A DNA stretch of 64,000 nt from Mesorhabditis belari. Lineage: Eukaryota; Nematoda; Chromadorea; Rhabditida; Rhabditidae. The stretch lies in the NCBI GenBank assembly GCA_958450365.1, contig CAUEEP010000755.1:372001-436000 (forward strand), written 5' to 3'. A model generated the notes under the pieces. That model was not told the DNA's origin. It saw nothing but the letters and a program-made list of their open reading frames with translations, and did not search any database. Shown in pieces: positions 1 through 15,621 of this stretch (position 1 is the stretch's first letter; the number at the start of each line of letters is the position of its first letter). The position numbers were made by a program, and so were the translations under genes.

Positions 1-286
1 TATTGTTTATGCTTATTGCTCACAAGCTGTGGTAGGCGTACTAACAAGGGAAAGACAAAAGTCAAATGACCAAGCGACATGATCAGAAGACGCAGAATTT
101 TGCGTTGATTCTGTTGCTGTTATTCGTTTTTGCAAAATGATTCGAAAACGCGAGAAATCTTGCTCAAATTTAAGCTCGAAAAGTTAGAAGTCAAAAAGTC
201 AAAAGACAAAAAAGTTCGAAGCCAAAAATCCCTAGAAAGTCCCTAGATAAGGCTTCTTTCCTCGCTCTTCTTTTTCTCGTATTTGA

Positions 287-360
287 CCATGTGGTGTAGT
301 GGATAAGAGTCTTGTTTCTAAAACAAGCTAGCAATTTTTTGCTCAGGTTCGATTCCTTGG
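287..360 (+). pseudogene. tRNA-like sequence with long variable arm
   Basis: A tRNA-shaped segment: a D-arm-like GTGGTGTAGTGGATAAGAG, a perfect 5-bp anticodon stem (CTTGT/ACAAG) with loop TTCTAAA (formal anticodon CTA), a 5-bp variable-arm hairpin (AGCAA/TTGCT) and a T-arm with GGTTCGATTCC. No 7-bp acceptor stem can be formed with the flanks and the T stem has a mismatch, so I read it as a tRNA-derived pseudogene or SINE head rather than a working tRNA. The long variable arm places its ancestor among class II tRNAs (Leu/Ser type or the nematode-specific V-arm tRNAs). Confidence 0.5.
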
Positions 361-969
361 CTTTTTTTTCATTCTATTTTGATGTTTAACCTCTGGAATT
401 TGCTTTATTGTAAAGTTACGATAAGTTTCACATTTCGAGATGGAGAAAGAAGCCTTATATTGGATTTTTGACCTGTAATTTGGCCTTAAACATCTGTGCC
501 AGATTCCTCGCGTTTTCCTTAAGATTCAAAAATGGATAGCAGCATCGGAATCAGTGTAAAAAAAGTGGGAATCTGGCTTATGTTATTTGACTATCTCAGC
601 CTTGTGATCAATTCTAAAAGCCCTGTTACCGTAATCCTGCTAAGTAGAAGCTACAGTAAGCTTAGATCATGTTCTCCATGATCCCCTTGTAAGATCATGT
701 TCTCCCTGATCCGGTTTGAATCACTTTTCTAGTCAAATCAAGGTGATCCAAACAAAATCCGGTACTTCTGATCCGCGCGGATCAGTTACAGAAATGTTTG
801 GCTTATTGGTGACTCATAAGAATATAAGCTTTTAATTGAATTCCTTTTTAATAGCTATTTTACGTTAGCATTTTCTTTTTCATAAAGATATTACGGAAAT
901 ATTAATTATTCTGAACATTTAAACTCAAAATTTCCAATCCTTTCCAATCGAATCCAATCAAAATTTCAG
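361..969. other. Non-coding stretch before first exon
   Basis: No coding exon recognised. GATC-rich tracts at 665-785 are the only visible pattern. It is probably intronic to the transporter gene that begins left of the window. Confidence 0.4.
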
Positions 970-4420
<3,451 letters not shown>

Positions 4421-4696
4421 AAATAAAGTTTTAACGATTTGAAATGAAACTTTAAAGCTGAAACACCTGCAAGGAAAAATGTAAACTGAAAAAGTTTGAT
4501 GGAAAATTTGATCACCTGGAAAAAGATTGAAAAGATTTAAACTTAAAATTCTCTAGCTCCAAAAAAAACTCTAAAAGTAAAGAAAGGGAATGAACTGAAA
4601 AAGTGATCGAATTTCTGAATTTCTTTTTTACAATTCAATTGTTGAAAGTTTTTGAAAGAATGATGAAAAAGCAAGTTTTTTCCAATGCTAAAGCAA

Positions 4697-4865
4697 AGCA
4701 GAGCAGCAAGCAAAGCAGCAAGCAAAGCAGCAAGCAGAGCAGCACGCACAGCAGCAAGCAAAGTAGCAAGCGAAATAGCAAGCAAAGCAGCAAGCAAAGC
4801 AGCAAGCGAAATAGCAAGCAAAACAGCAAGCAGAGCAGCAAACAAAGCAGCAAGCAAAGCAAGCA
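4697..4865. repeat. 12-bp CAGCAAGCAAAG minisatellite
   Basis: About 14 imperfect copies of a 12-bp unit (AGCAGCAAGCAA and variants). It is open in several frames on both strands, giving Ser/Lys/Gln or Leu/Cys repeats, so coding is not supported. Confidence 0.9.
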
Positions 4866-5271
4866 ACGAATGAAATGAGATCATTGATTGGAGGTGAGAT
4901 CTTTAGAGAAAAGGCGATTTGGGCGAAACTTTTAAAAAACTCTAGCAAAAAATTGAAACATAGCAAAATTTATAGAATGAAATAGAGATTTTTGAAAGAG
5001 TTTCAACTTTCTACCTTAGCTTTTATCTAATAATACTTTTTATCTGATTTTGTCTAATCAAAAATGATAACCAAAGCTACAAAAAGTGGATAGATTGAAT
5101 AAAAATAAAGAAAAGATTACGTTAGAAAGAGAAAGGAAACAAATTTTAGGCATCTTTATCGAAAAGTTTTCATGATTTGCATTTATTGAATAGAAAAAGT
5201 AGCTTTTAAATGATTTTGAGCTGATTTATTTAAGGCATTGCTTGATCACAGAACTGAAAAAGTAAATTTAA
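4866..5271. other. Intergenic, AT-rich
   Basis: Nothing recognisable between the 12-bp repeat and the 3' end of the minus-strand receptor gene. Confidence 0.4.
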
Positions 5272-8200
5272 TCAATAACTACTTCTTTTTTTCAAATTCC
5301 TTTGAACTTCAACGAAAATCGCAATCGAGGATTTTGTCTTTCGACGCAAAACCGGGAAACGCTGGATCCGAATGGTTTGCTTCTAAAAAAACAAAAGAAT
5401 GACAATTGTAAGTATTATTTTTAGTAATTGATATTGTAAGAATAGACCTACCGTAACAAATTGTATTATTTGTTTCCTGTAATGAGGTATCATGATGATC
5501 GCCAAGCAATTGCCGGGGGAAAGCATCAATATTGGGCAAAAGATGAAGTAGAGACCTAAATTGTACTTAAATCGTGAATAGACCAGAACTCCTTGAATTG
5601 TCTTATGTTCAAATTTAACATGGGAAGATTCTAACCTGAACTTAATTCCACTTTTGCTTTCCAAATCAGAGCAAATCAAAGCCAGACTGGCAAGAAATCA
5701 AGTCAAGTAATATTATGGAAAGTTTTGGATGAGTTCCTCTAATAGTGATGTTCTAATTAGATTCTAGAGCCAGGTCTAAGATCAAAAGATTAGCCAGAAC
5801 TAGTTTAGTCAAGCGCCTCTGGCTGTGGTTGGCCAAACGCTACCAGAGCTTCTGGCTGTGGTTGGTCAAGCGCTACCAGAGCTTCTGGCTGTGGTTGGTC
5901 AATCTTCTGGCTGTGGTTGGTCAAGCGCTACCAGAGCTTCTGGCTGTGGTTGGTCAATCTTCTGGCTGTGGTTGGTCAAGCTTCTGGCTGTGGTTGGTCA
6001 ACGCTACCAGAGCTTCTGGCTGTGGTTGGTCAATCTTCTGGCTGTGGTTGGTCAAGCGCTACCAGAGCTTCTGGCTGTGGTTGGTCAATCTTCTGGCTGT
6101 GGTTGGTCAAGCGCTACCAGAGCTTCTGGCTGTGGTTGGTCAAGCGCTACCAGAGCTTCTGGCTGTGATTGGTCAAGCGCTACCAGAGCTTCTGGCTGTG
6201 GTTGGTCAAACGCTACCAGAGCTTCTGGCTGTGGTTGGTCAATCTTCTGGCTGTGGTTGGTCAAACGCTACCAGAGCTTCTGGCTAATCTTTTGATCTTA
6301 GACCTGGCTCTAGAATCTAAGCTAAACTCAGGTCTGACTTTCGTTTGTTTTGACTTAAAGTTGATTCACTTGACTTGACTAAACTAGTTTGTCAAGTAAA
6401 GTCGGACAAGTTCTAGGACTTCTGGCTTTGTTTGTTTGCTTGCTGCTGATCGATGATGTTCTGATTGATGCTCTAATTGTTTTTACTGTTTTAATAATGA
6501 GATCCTCTTCTCAACATTTTCTGTAAACTTACAAAGATCAGGAATCGTGATAATTGTAGTGGTTGTAGCTAGAATAAGGGCACAGGCAGGGATGACAATT
6601 GTGAGAGTAAAAACCAAAGCCTGCAACGAAAATATTTCTTCAATCGTATAGTTTAGATCGGTTTTCGTTGTAAGAATAAGCTGACTAGAACCATTTTTGT
6701 TTAGCTTACTTGAATCAACGTGATTCGGAAAAGTTGTTTCTGTTTCCTTTGCGTTTTTCCACTTGCAAGTCCCTTTCTCTTTGAGAACTTGAAAATGAGA
6801 AAGATCGTGGCGATTAGAGTTCTGAAATTAGCTGAATATTGTTACATTTTAAGTAATCTAAATGTAAATTTCTATTTTTTATGCAAATTTTTGTCTAAAA
6901 CCTGTTTAAAATCATCTAAAAGCATACCAAAAATGAGTGATTTTGATCGCTCGTTAAATCTCTGAGTTTCTTGATTGAAAAAACAAAGATTATGGGGTTT
7001 TTTTAAGGAAAATATCTAGAATATAAGTAAATTTCAATTCTTTGCACATTTTCATACTTACAATAAACAAATCGTGTTCGGGATTTGGGTAATTTTGTTT
7101 AAATCGGTGAATTCCTCAGCGTCAAGCAGTAAAACGCCGCTGCGATTTGTGATCGATTTGAGCTAAACAAAAAATTGGTTATAGATCGAAATATTAAGAA
7201 AAAAAGCTTAAATTTAATAATCTCTAATAGATGCAGAATATAGATGCAAATTTACTTCAACAGGTACGGTAATTGGGATGTTTGTTAAGAGTTGATAGAC
7301 AACGTAGGTGATACTCGAGAAATTCGACATTGTCCATAAAAAGGAAATTATCTAAATGATAGAAATGATTAATTTTTAGATTATTTGCTTAAATTAACAA
7401 ATTTTTAAGCTTTAAAAGTCTAACTTTTGACAAATTTCATTTCAATTTCTCGTTTTTGACATTTATATCTGACTAGGTTTCGTTTTTTTGCGTTTAACTT
7501 CTATAGATTTACATCTATTATAAATTTCTGATATAATAGATATAAATGGCTATCTATAACTATCTATAACTATCTATAACTATCTATAACTCTCTATAAC
7601 TATCTATAACTATCCATAACTCTCTATAACTATCTATAACTATCTATAACTATCTATAATTATCTATAATTATCTATAGATATCTATAAGTATCTATAAC
7701 TCTCTATAACTATCTATAACTCTCTATAACTATCTATGATTATCTATAGATATCTATAAGTATCTATAACTCTCTATAACTATCTATAACTCTCTATAAC
7801 TATCTATAACTATCTATAGATATCTATAAATATCCATAACTCTCTATAACTATCTATAACTCTCTATAACTATCTATTAGATAATGATTTATTACCGTAA
7901 AATAAGTGATAAGCGATTTTTTCCAGGCGAATGACGCTAAAACGATGGCTCGATGGAAATAGTTGGAAATAAGAAAAATGACTGAGAAACCGGCAAATTG
8001 ACAAGCGAAACCCTGGAAAAAAAGAAATAATTAAACTGAATATCTATAAATTTCTTTAAAGCTTTAAAGTTTTCACTTACAAAAACGATTGTAATCGTCT
8101 TTCTGTCAAAGTATTGCGGTGAAATCGAATAGATTGAAAGAGGAATGGTGACGACTGGCCGAATGAACAAAATGCATAGACTACAAGCGAGCGAATTCAT

Positions 8201-8890
8201 CTAAATTCAAAGCTTTTTTTACTGTTTTAAACAAGCTCAGGAGAAATAGGTTTACGATAGCTTTTATGAAAGAATACTTTTTAAACAGTGAACTATAGCT
8301 TTCTCAAAGAATGCCTTAGAATCGACTAAACCAGAAAATCTTTCAGTAGACACTTGGAAACATCAGGATTACGGTAGGTTTTTCTAATTCCCAAAAAACA
8401 ATGGATTACGGTAGATAAAAAAGTAGCTTTTTTCGGAAATCGTCTAGCAAAGTCTTACTGTAGCTTTCACTTGGTTAATAACAGGAATTACGGTAGCAGG
8501 GCTTTCCAGAATTGCTTAGCTAATCAGAAAAGACAGTCTAATCTTACTGTAGCTTCTACTTAGCTGGATAACGTCAGCTTTTCTCATCGGAGGAAATCTT
8601 TAGAATGAAACAAAGAGAAAAGTCTAATCTTGCTGTACGTTCCACTTGAATAACTGTGGGATTACTTTAACTTTTCAGGGGGTCTTTTAGAATCGCTTAT
8701 TTCCTTCAAGAATCTTACTGTAACTCCTCACCACAACGCCCAGCTGAATCCTCTTGAACACTTTCAGATAATCCGGCGTCGGGAAACAAAGTAAACAAAT
8801 GGTAAAAGGGCTAAGGATTAAATCAAAGCATCCAATTAATAAATAAATGAAATTAAGGAAATCTCGTTGATTTTCGGTGGGGAAAAACAT
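5272..8890 (-). CDS. Srh-like chemoreceptor, gene A (7TM GPCR)
   Basis: Nine exons, read on the minus strand: 8732-8890, 8081-8200, 7896-8012, 7256-7351, 7062-7162, 6710-6821, 6533-6620, 5452-5555 and 5272-5382, giving 335 residues. The start MFFPTENQRDF matches the N-termini of genes B and C. Visible family features are the TM1 segment NFIYLLIGCFDLILSPF, NYFHRAIVLA after TM3, a basic third intracellular loop leading to LFRITLIQ, and the TM7 end SPGNCLAIIMIPHYRK, which aligns with the HG...PYR end of Srh receptors. Srh proteins are G-protein-coupled odorant receptors of chemosensory cilia; the ligand is unknown. The C-terminal exon is separated from exon 8 by a 69-bp intron; its reality is supported by the matching exons of genes B and C. 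Introns 3 and 7 contain minisatellites. Confidence 0.82.
5757..6330. repeat. Minisatellite enclosed by inverted repeat (intron 7 of gene A)
   Basis: Units CTTCTGGCTGTGGTTGG.. of 33 bp and a shorter 22-bp version alternate from about 5815 to 6285. The array is bracketed by an inverted repeat of roughly 40 bp (5757-5803, TAGATTCTAGAGCCAGGTC; and 6286-6330, its reverse complement). Trp- and Leu-rich open frames across it are repeat artefacts. Confidence 0.9.
7541..7878. repeat. 10-bp TATCTATAAC tandem repeat
   Basis: More than 30 copies of TATCTATAAC with CTCTATAAC and TATCTATAGA variants, inside intron 3 of gene A. It ends about 20 bp before the donor site of the neighbouring exon. Confidence 0.95.
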
Positions 8891-9263
8891 TAGAATTGTG
8901 AGTGAATCGAAGAACGAAATGGAGTTTTTGAAAAAATAAATGAAAAGAACTGAGCAGATGTTTTAGAGATACAAGAAGACTACAAGGAATTTTTTTATGG
9001 TATTTTTAAATAAGGAAAAAAGTTTGGAAAAATCCGGAAACGAGATCAAATAAAAGGAAATGAGTTGCGGGAAGTCGATTAGTTGTTCTAGACGCATCGA
9101 TACGTTTGAAATTTGATTTTTACACAAGAAAACAAGCTATTTCGGTCCTGGGTAACTGAAGCAAGATAAAACTGAGCTAATAATGCGAATTTTTCAAATC
9201 CTAGACTCTTTGAATATGTTTGGAATTCGATTTTGACAAAAATAGCTATTTTGGGACTTCACA
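8891..9263. other. Upstream region of gene A
   Basis: About 370 bp between the ATG of gene A and the hAT element. No other gene is seen; it probably contains the gene A promoter, but no specific motif can be supported. Confidence 0.4.
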
Positions 9264-9986
9264 TTAGACATGGGTCGGGGCGGGGCGGGGTGGGGCGGGG
9301 CGGGTCGGGTCAAAAGTGACCCGCTGACCCGACCTGCGACCCGGCTTTGTTGGACTAATGCCAACTAGCTTTTCTAAACTGTGATGAACACGGGCACTAT
9401 AAACTACAAAAACTTCTAACTTGCTTTAAATCTGTCGCATTGACATGAACTATAACTCAAAAAATAGAGAATCGCAAGTACTTTTGAATGGACTAAAGTA
9501 CATCCAAAAATAACATTGCTAAAGAAATTTATAGTGGTTTGTAGTCGAGTACCTTTTAACGTTGTATGTTTTTATAAACTTACAACCTCAAAGAAAATGT
9601 TAGGTTGAAAGCAAAAGCTTTAATGAGCTGTGCGCGATACTTGCTCAGAAACGGCCAAGACGGCCTCAAAAAAAGTTCAAGGCAAAGAGGGCCTCAAGAA
9701 AAGTTTACTAATCGATGCTTTTCCGCTGTTATCTAAGTAATAAATTTACTTATACCTAGCTTCTAAAAATTGGCTTTAGGAAAAGCATAGACATGGCTGC
9801 CAACTTAAAAAAAACAATGGTCGATTTCGAGATTGAACAAAAGGTGAAAACGGCAACCACTGACGGAGGATCTGACGTAAAAAAGGCTATCAGAGATCAT
9901 CTAAAATTGAACTGGTAAGACTTTCATTACTTTCTTTAATTTATTTGATTTTTTGCTTTAGGGTGAATTGCTTCGGCCACAAGCTA

Positions 9987-11248
9987 TTAGGTTGTCGGAT
10001 TATGAATTGCCGTTGTCTTTTTTGCTTTGTATTTTTTTTCAAATAAATTTTTGTGGTACTTTTTTTAACTATATTAAAGAGCGTTTTATGCCGCGCCGAT
10101 TGATATATTATTCGTCTATATTTGCTTAGATTTTTAATATAAATTTGTCTCAGGAAATGAACGACATCAAAAATAAAATGCGGATTTGTTTGTTCTACGA
10201 CTTCAAACAAAGAAAAACAGCGGCAGAATCCCATCGCTCTATAAGCAATGCATTCGGAGAAGATGTTATCAACGAACGTCAATGTCGCAATTGGTTTCAG
10301 CGCTTTTGGGACGGCGACGAGAGCCTTGAAGACAAAGAACATGAGAGGCGACCAAAAACTGTGGACGATGAGGAACTTAAAGCAGCCAACGATTCTGATC
10401 CTGCCCAAACGACACGAGAACTTGCTGAGAGGTTCGGTTGTCATCATTTCACCATTGCTGACCACTTGCATGCCATTGGTAAGGTGAATAAATGCGGTAA
10501 ATGGGTGCCTCATGAACTAAGCGATTTGAACAAAACAACGCGAATTAATATGGCCGGAATTGTTTTGCGTCAAGCCAAGAACAGTGCTTTTTTTGAGTCG
10601 ATTGTCACGTCTGATGAAAAGTGGATATCCTTTGATAATACCACTAGAAAACGACAATGGTTGGACCCTGGACAAACCCCAAAACCGACTCCAAAACCAG
10701 ACATCCATGGCAAAAAGGTAATGCTATGTGTTTGGTGGAATAGCAAAGGATTGGTGCATTTTGAAGTGCTAAATTCTGGTCAAACGGTTAATGCGGACCT
10801 CTACAAAGAACAATTAAGCCGCGTCGATCAATCGCTTCGTCGACAGGGAGTGGAAACAGCGTCAACAAAATTGCTCCATGACAACGCGCGTCCAAACACC
10901 GCAAAAGTAACTCTGAAAAAAATTGAAGAATTGGGCTGGGAACTTCTGCCTCACCCGCCATATAGCCCAGACCTTGCGCCATCTGATTAGCATTTGTTCC
11001 GGTCGATGCAGCATTCCTTGGCCGAAAAAAAATTCAAAAACCGCGATGAAGTCCAAATTTGGGTGGCCAATTTCTTTGAGCCACAGCCGGTCGAGTTCTT
11101 CAACAAGGGTATTCATTCTTTGCGTGGACGTTGGCGAGATGTCATAGATACCGATGGAGAATACCTTTTAGATTAAAATATTTTTGTATTGATTTTATAA
11201 TAAAATTTCTTTTTGATAAAAACGGCAATTCATAATCCGACAACCTAA
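9987..11248 (+). mobile_element. Mariner element (1,262 bp) nested in the hAT element
   Basis: Ends are TTAGGTTGTCGGATTATGAA and its near-perfect inverse, flanked by TA on both sides (9985-9986 and 11249-11250). Removing the element and one TA restores the hAT reading frame exactly (..GHK-LNLV..), which proves insertion into the older element. Confidence 0.95.
10145..11176 (+). pseudogene. Mariner transposase with one nonsense codon
   Basis: 344 codons including stop, the normal length for a mariner transposase. An N-terminal helix-turn-helix region (FYDFKQRKTAAESHRSI, then RELAERFGCHHFTIADHL) is followed by the catalytic triad: TSDEKW, LLHDNARPN and YSPDLAPSD. I count 34 residues between the second and third Asp, giving the D,D34D signature. 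The frame is open except for TAG at 10988-10990, where the family normally has an aromatic residue after PSD; the rest (FRSMQHSLAEKKF ... DTDGEYLLD) continues in frame to TAA at 11174. As it stands the product would lose about 61 C-terminal residues after the last catalytic Asp, so it is probably inactive but young. Confidence 0.93.
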
Positions 11249-12954
11249 TAAATCTCGTGGTGAGAAGACTTCTGAAGCAAAGCTTTTTGCTTAGTATTAT
11301 TGATCGGATGAAATCAGCTGTTCATCGCATACACAACTCGGGAATTTCGCGACGCAAGTTTATTGAGTTTGTATGTATAGTTTCAGTTGAAAGTCCAATT
11401 TTTTCTTTAAGTTTATGTAAAGAATATGCATGTCCACTTGTGATGCCTCGAACGAAGTGTGAAAGTCGCTGGAATTCACTATACTATTTACAATTGATTG
11501 CTTGAGAGCAGTACGTATTTTTACATTTTCTTGAAAGCTTTGCATTTTCGACACGTCCGATAAATGCAATCCTACGAGAGATAAACAAAGATGTGTTTGA
11601 CGAAGAAAAACTTATTGTGGTAAAAAAATTGCCGAAATCCTTGGGCTTTTTGATGAATATTTGAGAAAGGTAAATGTCATTTTCATTTATTTTATTATTA
11701 TTTTTTAGATGTCGATTGATAGTTTTTCACCTTCGGATGTGATTTATTTATTGAAAATTTTGAAAATAGCAAGTGAAAAGTTTGTTGTTAAATGCCTAAA
11801 TTCTTATCTAATATTTTAGAATGATGCTAGGAGATGAAGCTCTTATCGATATATGCAAAGAGTTCACAAGCAAGCTCAACAAAGCCACCGCAGAAGCTTA
11901 TCAGGATGAGTTTTTGCAAGAAGCAATTTTTCTGGACCCACGCTCGAGTTGCAGATGTACTTTATATGACGAGCTTGTCTGGAATAACATCAAAGAGCGG
12001 ATCCTCTTTAAAAACGGTAGCCTTTCTCAAAAAATAATTTTTTAGGTTTTATGCTTAGATTCCCTTTGTTTGGATAATCAAATTGAGCCCGACATGCGCA
12101 AGGATCCGGAAAGCCATGAAATCAATCCACTGGAATGGCTTCTCGTCGAACCTGCCTCCAAAAAAAAACACGCGTTTCAACTTTGCAGGTGGGTGAAAAT
12201 CTGAGTTTAGTGCAAATTAAGGTGTTATAGCTCGAGATTGACGACTACGTACGCTTTTGTACAAAGGGAGCCCATCCGTCTACTACCGAAAACTTGTATC
12301 TGTGGTGGTTCCAAAAACAAAGCTCGTTTTAAAAAGTTTGTTCACTCTATTTTCTAGTATTCAGTTACTATTTTAGTTTATATCCGATTGCGGTTCAATA
12401 TATATCGCCATCAGCTAGTTTCATTTCTTCGGAGCGTCTTTTCAGGCACAATTTTTAGTATGTGTAGTAATAGTTTTATTTGAATATTTGTGGTTTGCTT
12501 TGGAAAAACAGTCGACGACAGCGAATAGCCCCTACAAAATTGAAGTCGGCCCTTTAAGTTTAGCCTTAATCAAAAGTACATGAAGTTAGTCTCTTTTGTA
12601 TTCAGAAAAAAATGCTAGTTTTAGGAGTAGAGTTTGGCCAACTTCGCTGGAGACTCGTTATGGATATCGCTCTGAAGGTAACTGCTACAGACGGAAAGTT
12701 ACACATCAAAAAAGGATAGGATTCAAGCTGTAATTTTCCTAATAGCACTAGTGAGTTTGTTTCTTACGGATCGGATTGTAGTTATTTGAGTAGTTATTGA
12801 TAAGTAATTTGTTGTTGTTAATTTTTGTTTGCCTATTTCATTGTTGCGTTCGAATAAATACCTATGTTAATAACATTTCTTAAAAAACATTTGGTAAATT
12901 TGCATTTATATTTTGACCCGACCCGGCCGCCAAAACTCGAAAATCGACATGTCT

Positions 12955-14312
12955 ACCCAGTGGTTGAACTGGTTGCGTAACTAAACCACAAACTACAGTT
13001 AGTCATTTGGAAACTTTTTAAATACTCGTAGATAAGTCATGAATCTATTACAAAGACTTTCAAAGATTTTTTGGGCAACTAAACCAAACTACAGTGATTA
13101 TTTGAAACTTTTTTTGATTTCAAATTGTATAAATTTCAAACAAACAAACAACAGCTAATTGCTAGCCTTAAACTTTTGTAATTGAAAGAATTGAATAATT
13201 GAATGAGGAAAAATAAACAGCGAACAACACAAAGGAACATCCGTCCGTCTGTCAATCAAGTTCTTCTTGGAAAACCGGGTTTTTTGACAAAAAAAAAACA
13301 TTTTTACATTGTGAAAAGCTATTAAATACAAAAATTCAAAGTCAATTCGAATCTCTTGATCAATTCGATTCTCTCAATCCGCTTCAATCAATTCGGGTCT
13401 CTCAATTCGATTCTCTCAATTCGATTCTCTTAATTCGATTCAGTCAATTTGTTTCAATCAATTCGATTCTCTCAATGCGATTCGACTTTTCTTTGGATAA
13501 ATGGTTAAAAGAAACCCCGCCAATAGGTTCTATGATCCTGAAAACCCTAGGCAATAATTTTAAACATTAAATCTCATTTGGGAATCATTTCAAGAAGAAA
13601 AGAAAAGAAAACTTTGTAAATTGATTAGCGTTTTGGTAGGATGTAGAAAAATAGAAAAATACAATGGAAAATACTGTAGAAAAATACAGCAAATTTGGGG
13701 TAGATTCTTTTTCTAGAAGTTTTCTAGAAGTTCACCCTAAATTTACATTTTTCTTTCTGAAACCTGTAAGTTTATGCTTAAGACAGTGGCAACAGAGTTA
13801 CAGCTATCCAACATCTTTCTTTTTCTCAACAATGATTTAACGAGTTTCCTTGAATTCCTCGCTTCGGTTCTGTTCGGTTTCCTTTTTTGGATCTCATTTA
13901 TCGATTCAGTTTATCTTGATTTGTGGTCCGAATACAAATGATTAAAGTAAATCGGTTTCTCAATGGTTTACCATTTATGTCTTATCAGATATTAAAAGTT
14001 TAAAAGATTAAAAGAAAGATAAAAGAGCTTTTCAAGTCAAACTAAGCCTTAAGTAGCCTAACTGTTTTTGTTTTCACAGTTTTCTTTAATTTATGATAGC
14101 TTTTCACAATGAAAAGACTTTGATTTCCGAGAAGAATCGTCATTCCTGTAGTTAATAGAAAAATTGTGATTAACTATTAAAAAGTATTTTTTTGAAAATT
14201 TCAAAGATAACAAGTTCCTTGTTTTATTGAACAAAAGTTCTCTAGCTCAATGATAACACTTGTGCCTATAAAAAGAAAGTAGAAAGTCAATCGGAATTCT
14301 TCCCGAAAACTC
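12955..14312. other. Gene-free interval with a CAATTCGATTCTCT repeat
   Basis: About 1.35 kb without recognisable coding sequence. Positions 13350-13485 hold roughly nine degenerate copies of a 14-bp unit, CAATTCGATTCTCT. Confidence 0.6.
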
Positions 14313-14531
14313 TACCGTATTTTCTCTAATAGTAGTGCACCCTGAGCGTTGCCTAAATTCCTCGAAAACTCGAGAACCGCTTATCAGAACCTATCGATGT
14401 GGGGTCGGAAAATGTAGCGGACGATGAGATCTTGTGGAGGATTAGAGTGTTGAGCTTCTGCGAAAACTTAGAAACCGTAAAATAGTCATCAACTCGGCTC
14501 GCCGGGGTGCACAACAATTAGAGAAAATAAG
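14313..14531. mobile_element. MITE family Y, copy 3
   Basis: Starts TACCGTATTTTCTCTAATAG. The right end is eroded (TTAGAGAAAATAAG). Same core as the copies at 3476 and 3791. Confidence 0.85.
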
Positions 14532-14685
14532 CATTTTTAGACTTTGGACCCCTATAAAAGATTTTCTACCAAATGAGTTGACATTTGTTTTATGATATAA
14601 AATTCATATATTTTGCACATCTTTTTTTTTGGTATCAAGTCGGTTTGTCTTTTAAACATTCCTTAGTTCGTATACGAACGTAACT

Positions 14686-14907
14686 TACCTTATTCTCTCT
14701 AATAGTAGTGCACCCGGAGCGTTGCTTAAATTCCTCGAAATCTCGAGAACCGCTTATCAGAACCTATCGATGTGCGGTCGGAAAATGTAGCTGACGATGA
14801 GATCTAGTGGGGGATTTGAGTGTTGAGCTTCTCCAAAAGCTTGGAAACCGTAAAATAGTCACCAACTCGGCTTGACGGAGTGCACTACAATTAGAGAAAA
14901 TACGGTA
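14686..14907. mobile_element. MITE family Y, copy 4
   Basis: Starts TACCTTATTCTCTCTAATAG and ends TTAGAGAAAATACGGTA; about 222 bp; same core sequence. Confidence 0.85.
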
Positions 14908-15100
14908 TCAGCAATTAGCCTGAACGATCTACTTAAACTGAAAAATAAACGAAAAAACAAGAAAAGTCTTTTTGTTACAGTATTTTCTCATTGAGCAATT
15001 CAAAAAAAGCAACTTTGAAGGTTGAATGCTTTTAGTTTGAACCTTCAATTTCATTTGAAAACTTTGTAGGTGCTAAAGATGAGTTTAGGCTCACTTATTA

Positions 15101-15621
15101 TTGGGTTGGGGAGAATGAGTCGGCGCCGAAAATCAAAAAAATGTCTAAAACTTCTAGCAGACTTCGTCAAATAATATGCGTTTGATATCAGTAGAATGGT
15201 TAATTAATTCTCTACAAAATAATATTTAAAAGAGAACTCAAACAGCGCCTCAACTCAACAAAGGATCATTTTTTTCACAAAATCGATAAACTGTCATCTA
15301 GAGTAAACGGTTGGAGGGATCTTCCTGCAAATTTGGCAACTTAAGTAATTGAATGTGCTCTATCTTTTTTATATAAACACCAAAGAAGGTTTATGTGAAA
15401 GAAACTGTTCAAATGATGAGTCGGACTCTTTGCCATTTTAACCAGCTGCGTTTGGAAGTTCATAAACTCCACGAAAGAAAAGCTTTGTGGAATCTCTCAA
15501 AAGTCATTTTGTAGAGAAATAGTGGATCCTTTTGATGAAACCAAACGTATGTTTAAAGAGGGCTTTATGTGTGCAAAAAGTCCCTTTAAAGTTTGGCGCC
15601 GACTCATTCTCCCCAACCCAA
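15101..15621. mobile_element. Mariner-type MITE (521 bp)
   Basis: Terminal inverted repeat of about 27 bp beginning TTGGGTTGGGGAGAATGAG and ending in its inverse, flanked by TA on both sides (15099-15100 and 15622-15623). No transposase frame; probably a non-autonomous relative of the mariners in this window. Confidence 0.88.

Larger units (their letters stand above)
9264..12954 (+). mobile_element. Degenerate hAT-type transposon with nested mariner
   Basis: The outer ends share TAGACATG (9264 region; reverse complement at 12946-12953), next to GC-rich GGGTCGGG tracts. Interior coding remnants in order: TTDGGSDVKKAI and VNCFGHKL (about 9795-9985), then after the nested mariner NLVVRRLLKQSF, ESRWNSLYYLQLIA (about 11460), EAIFLDPRSS (about 11920), HPSTTENLYLWWF (12270-12310) and SASFISSERLFRHNF (about 12410-12455). 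This is the domain order of hAT transposases: RNase-H-like core, then the C-terminal dimerisation region with its SERLFS-like motif. Stops and frameshifts make it inactive. Boundaries are approximate and I could not find an 8-bp target duplication. Confidence 0.75.

Noticed and set aside
287..360. Functional amber-suppressor tRNA
   Set aside because: No acceptor stem and a mismatched T stem; reported only as a tRNA-derived remnant.
5825..6378. Overlapping long frames rich in Trp, Gly and Leu repeats
   Set aside because: They are three frames through the same minisatellite; the array lies in an intron of gene A and codes on the opposite strand from that gene.
9941..10513. 190-codon minus-strand frame
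   Set aside because: Antisense shadow of the mariner transposase plus its terminal repeat.
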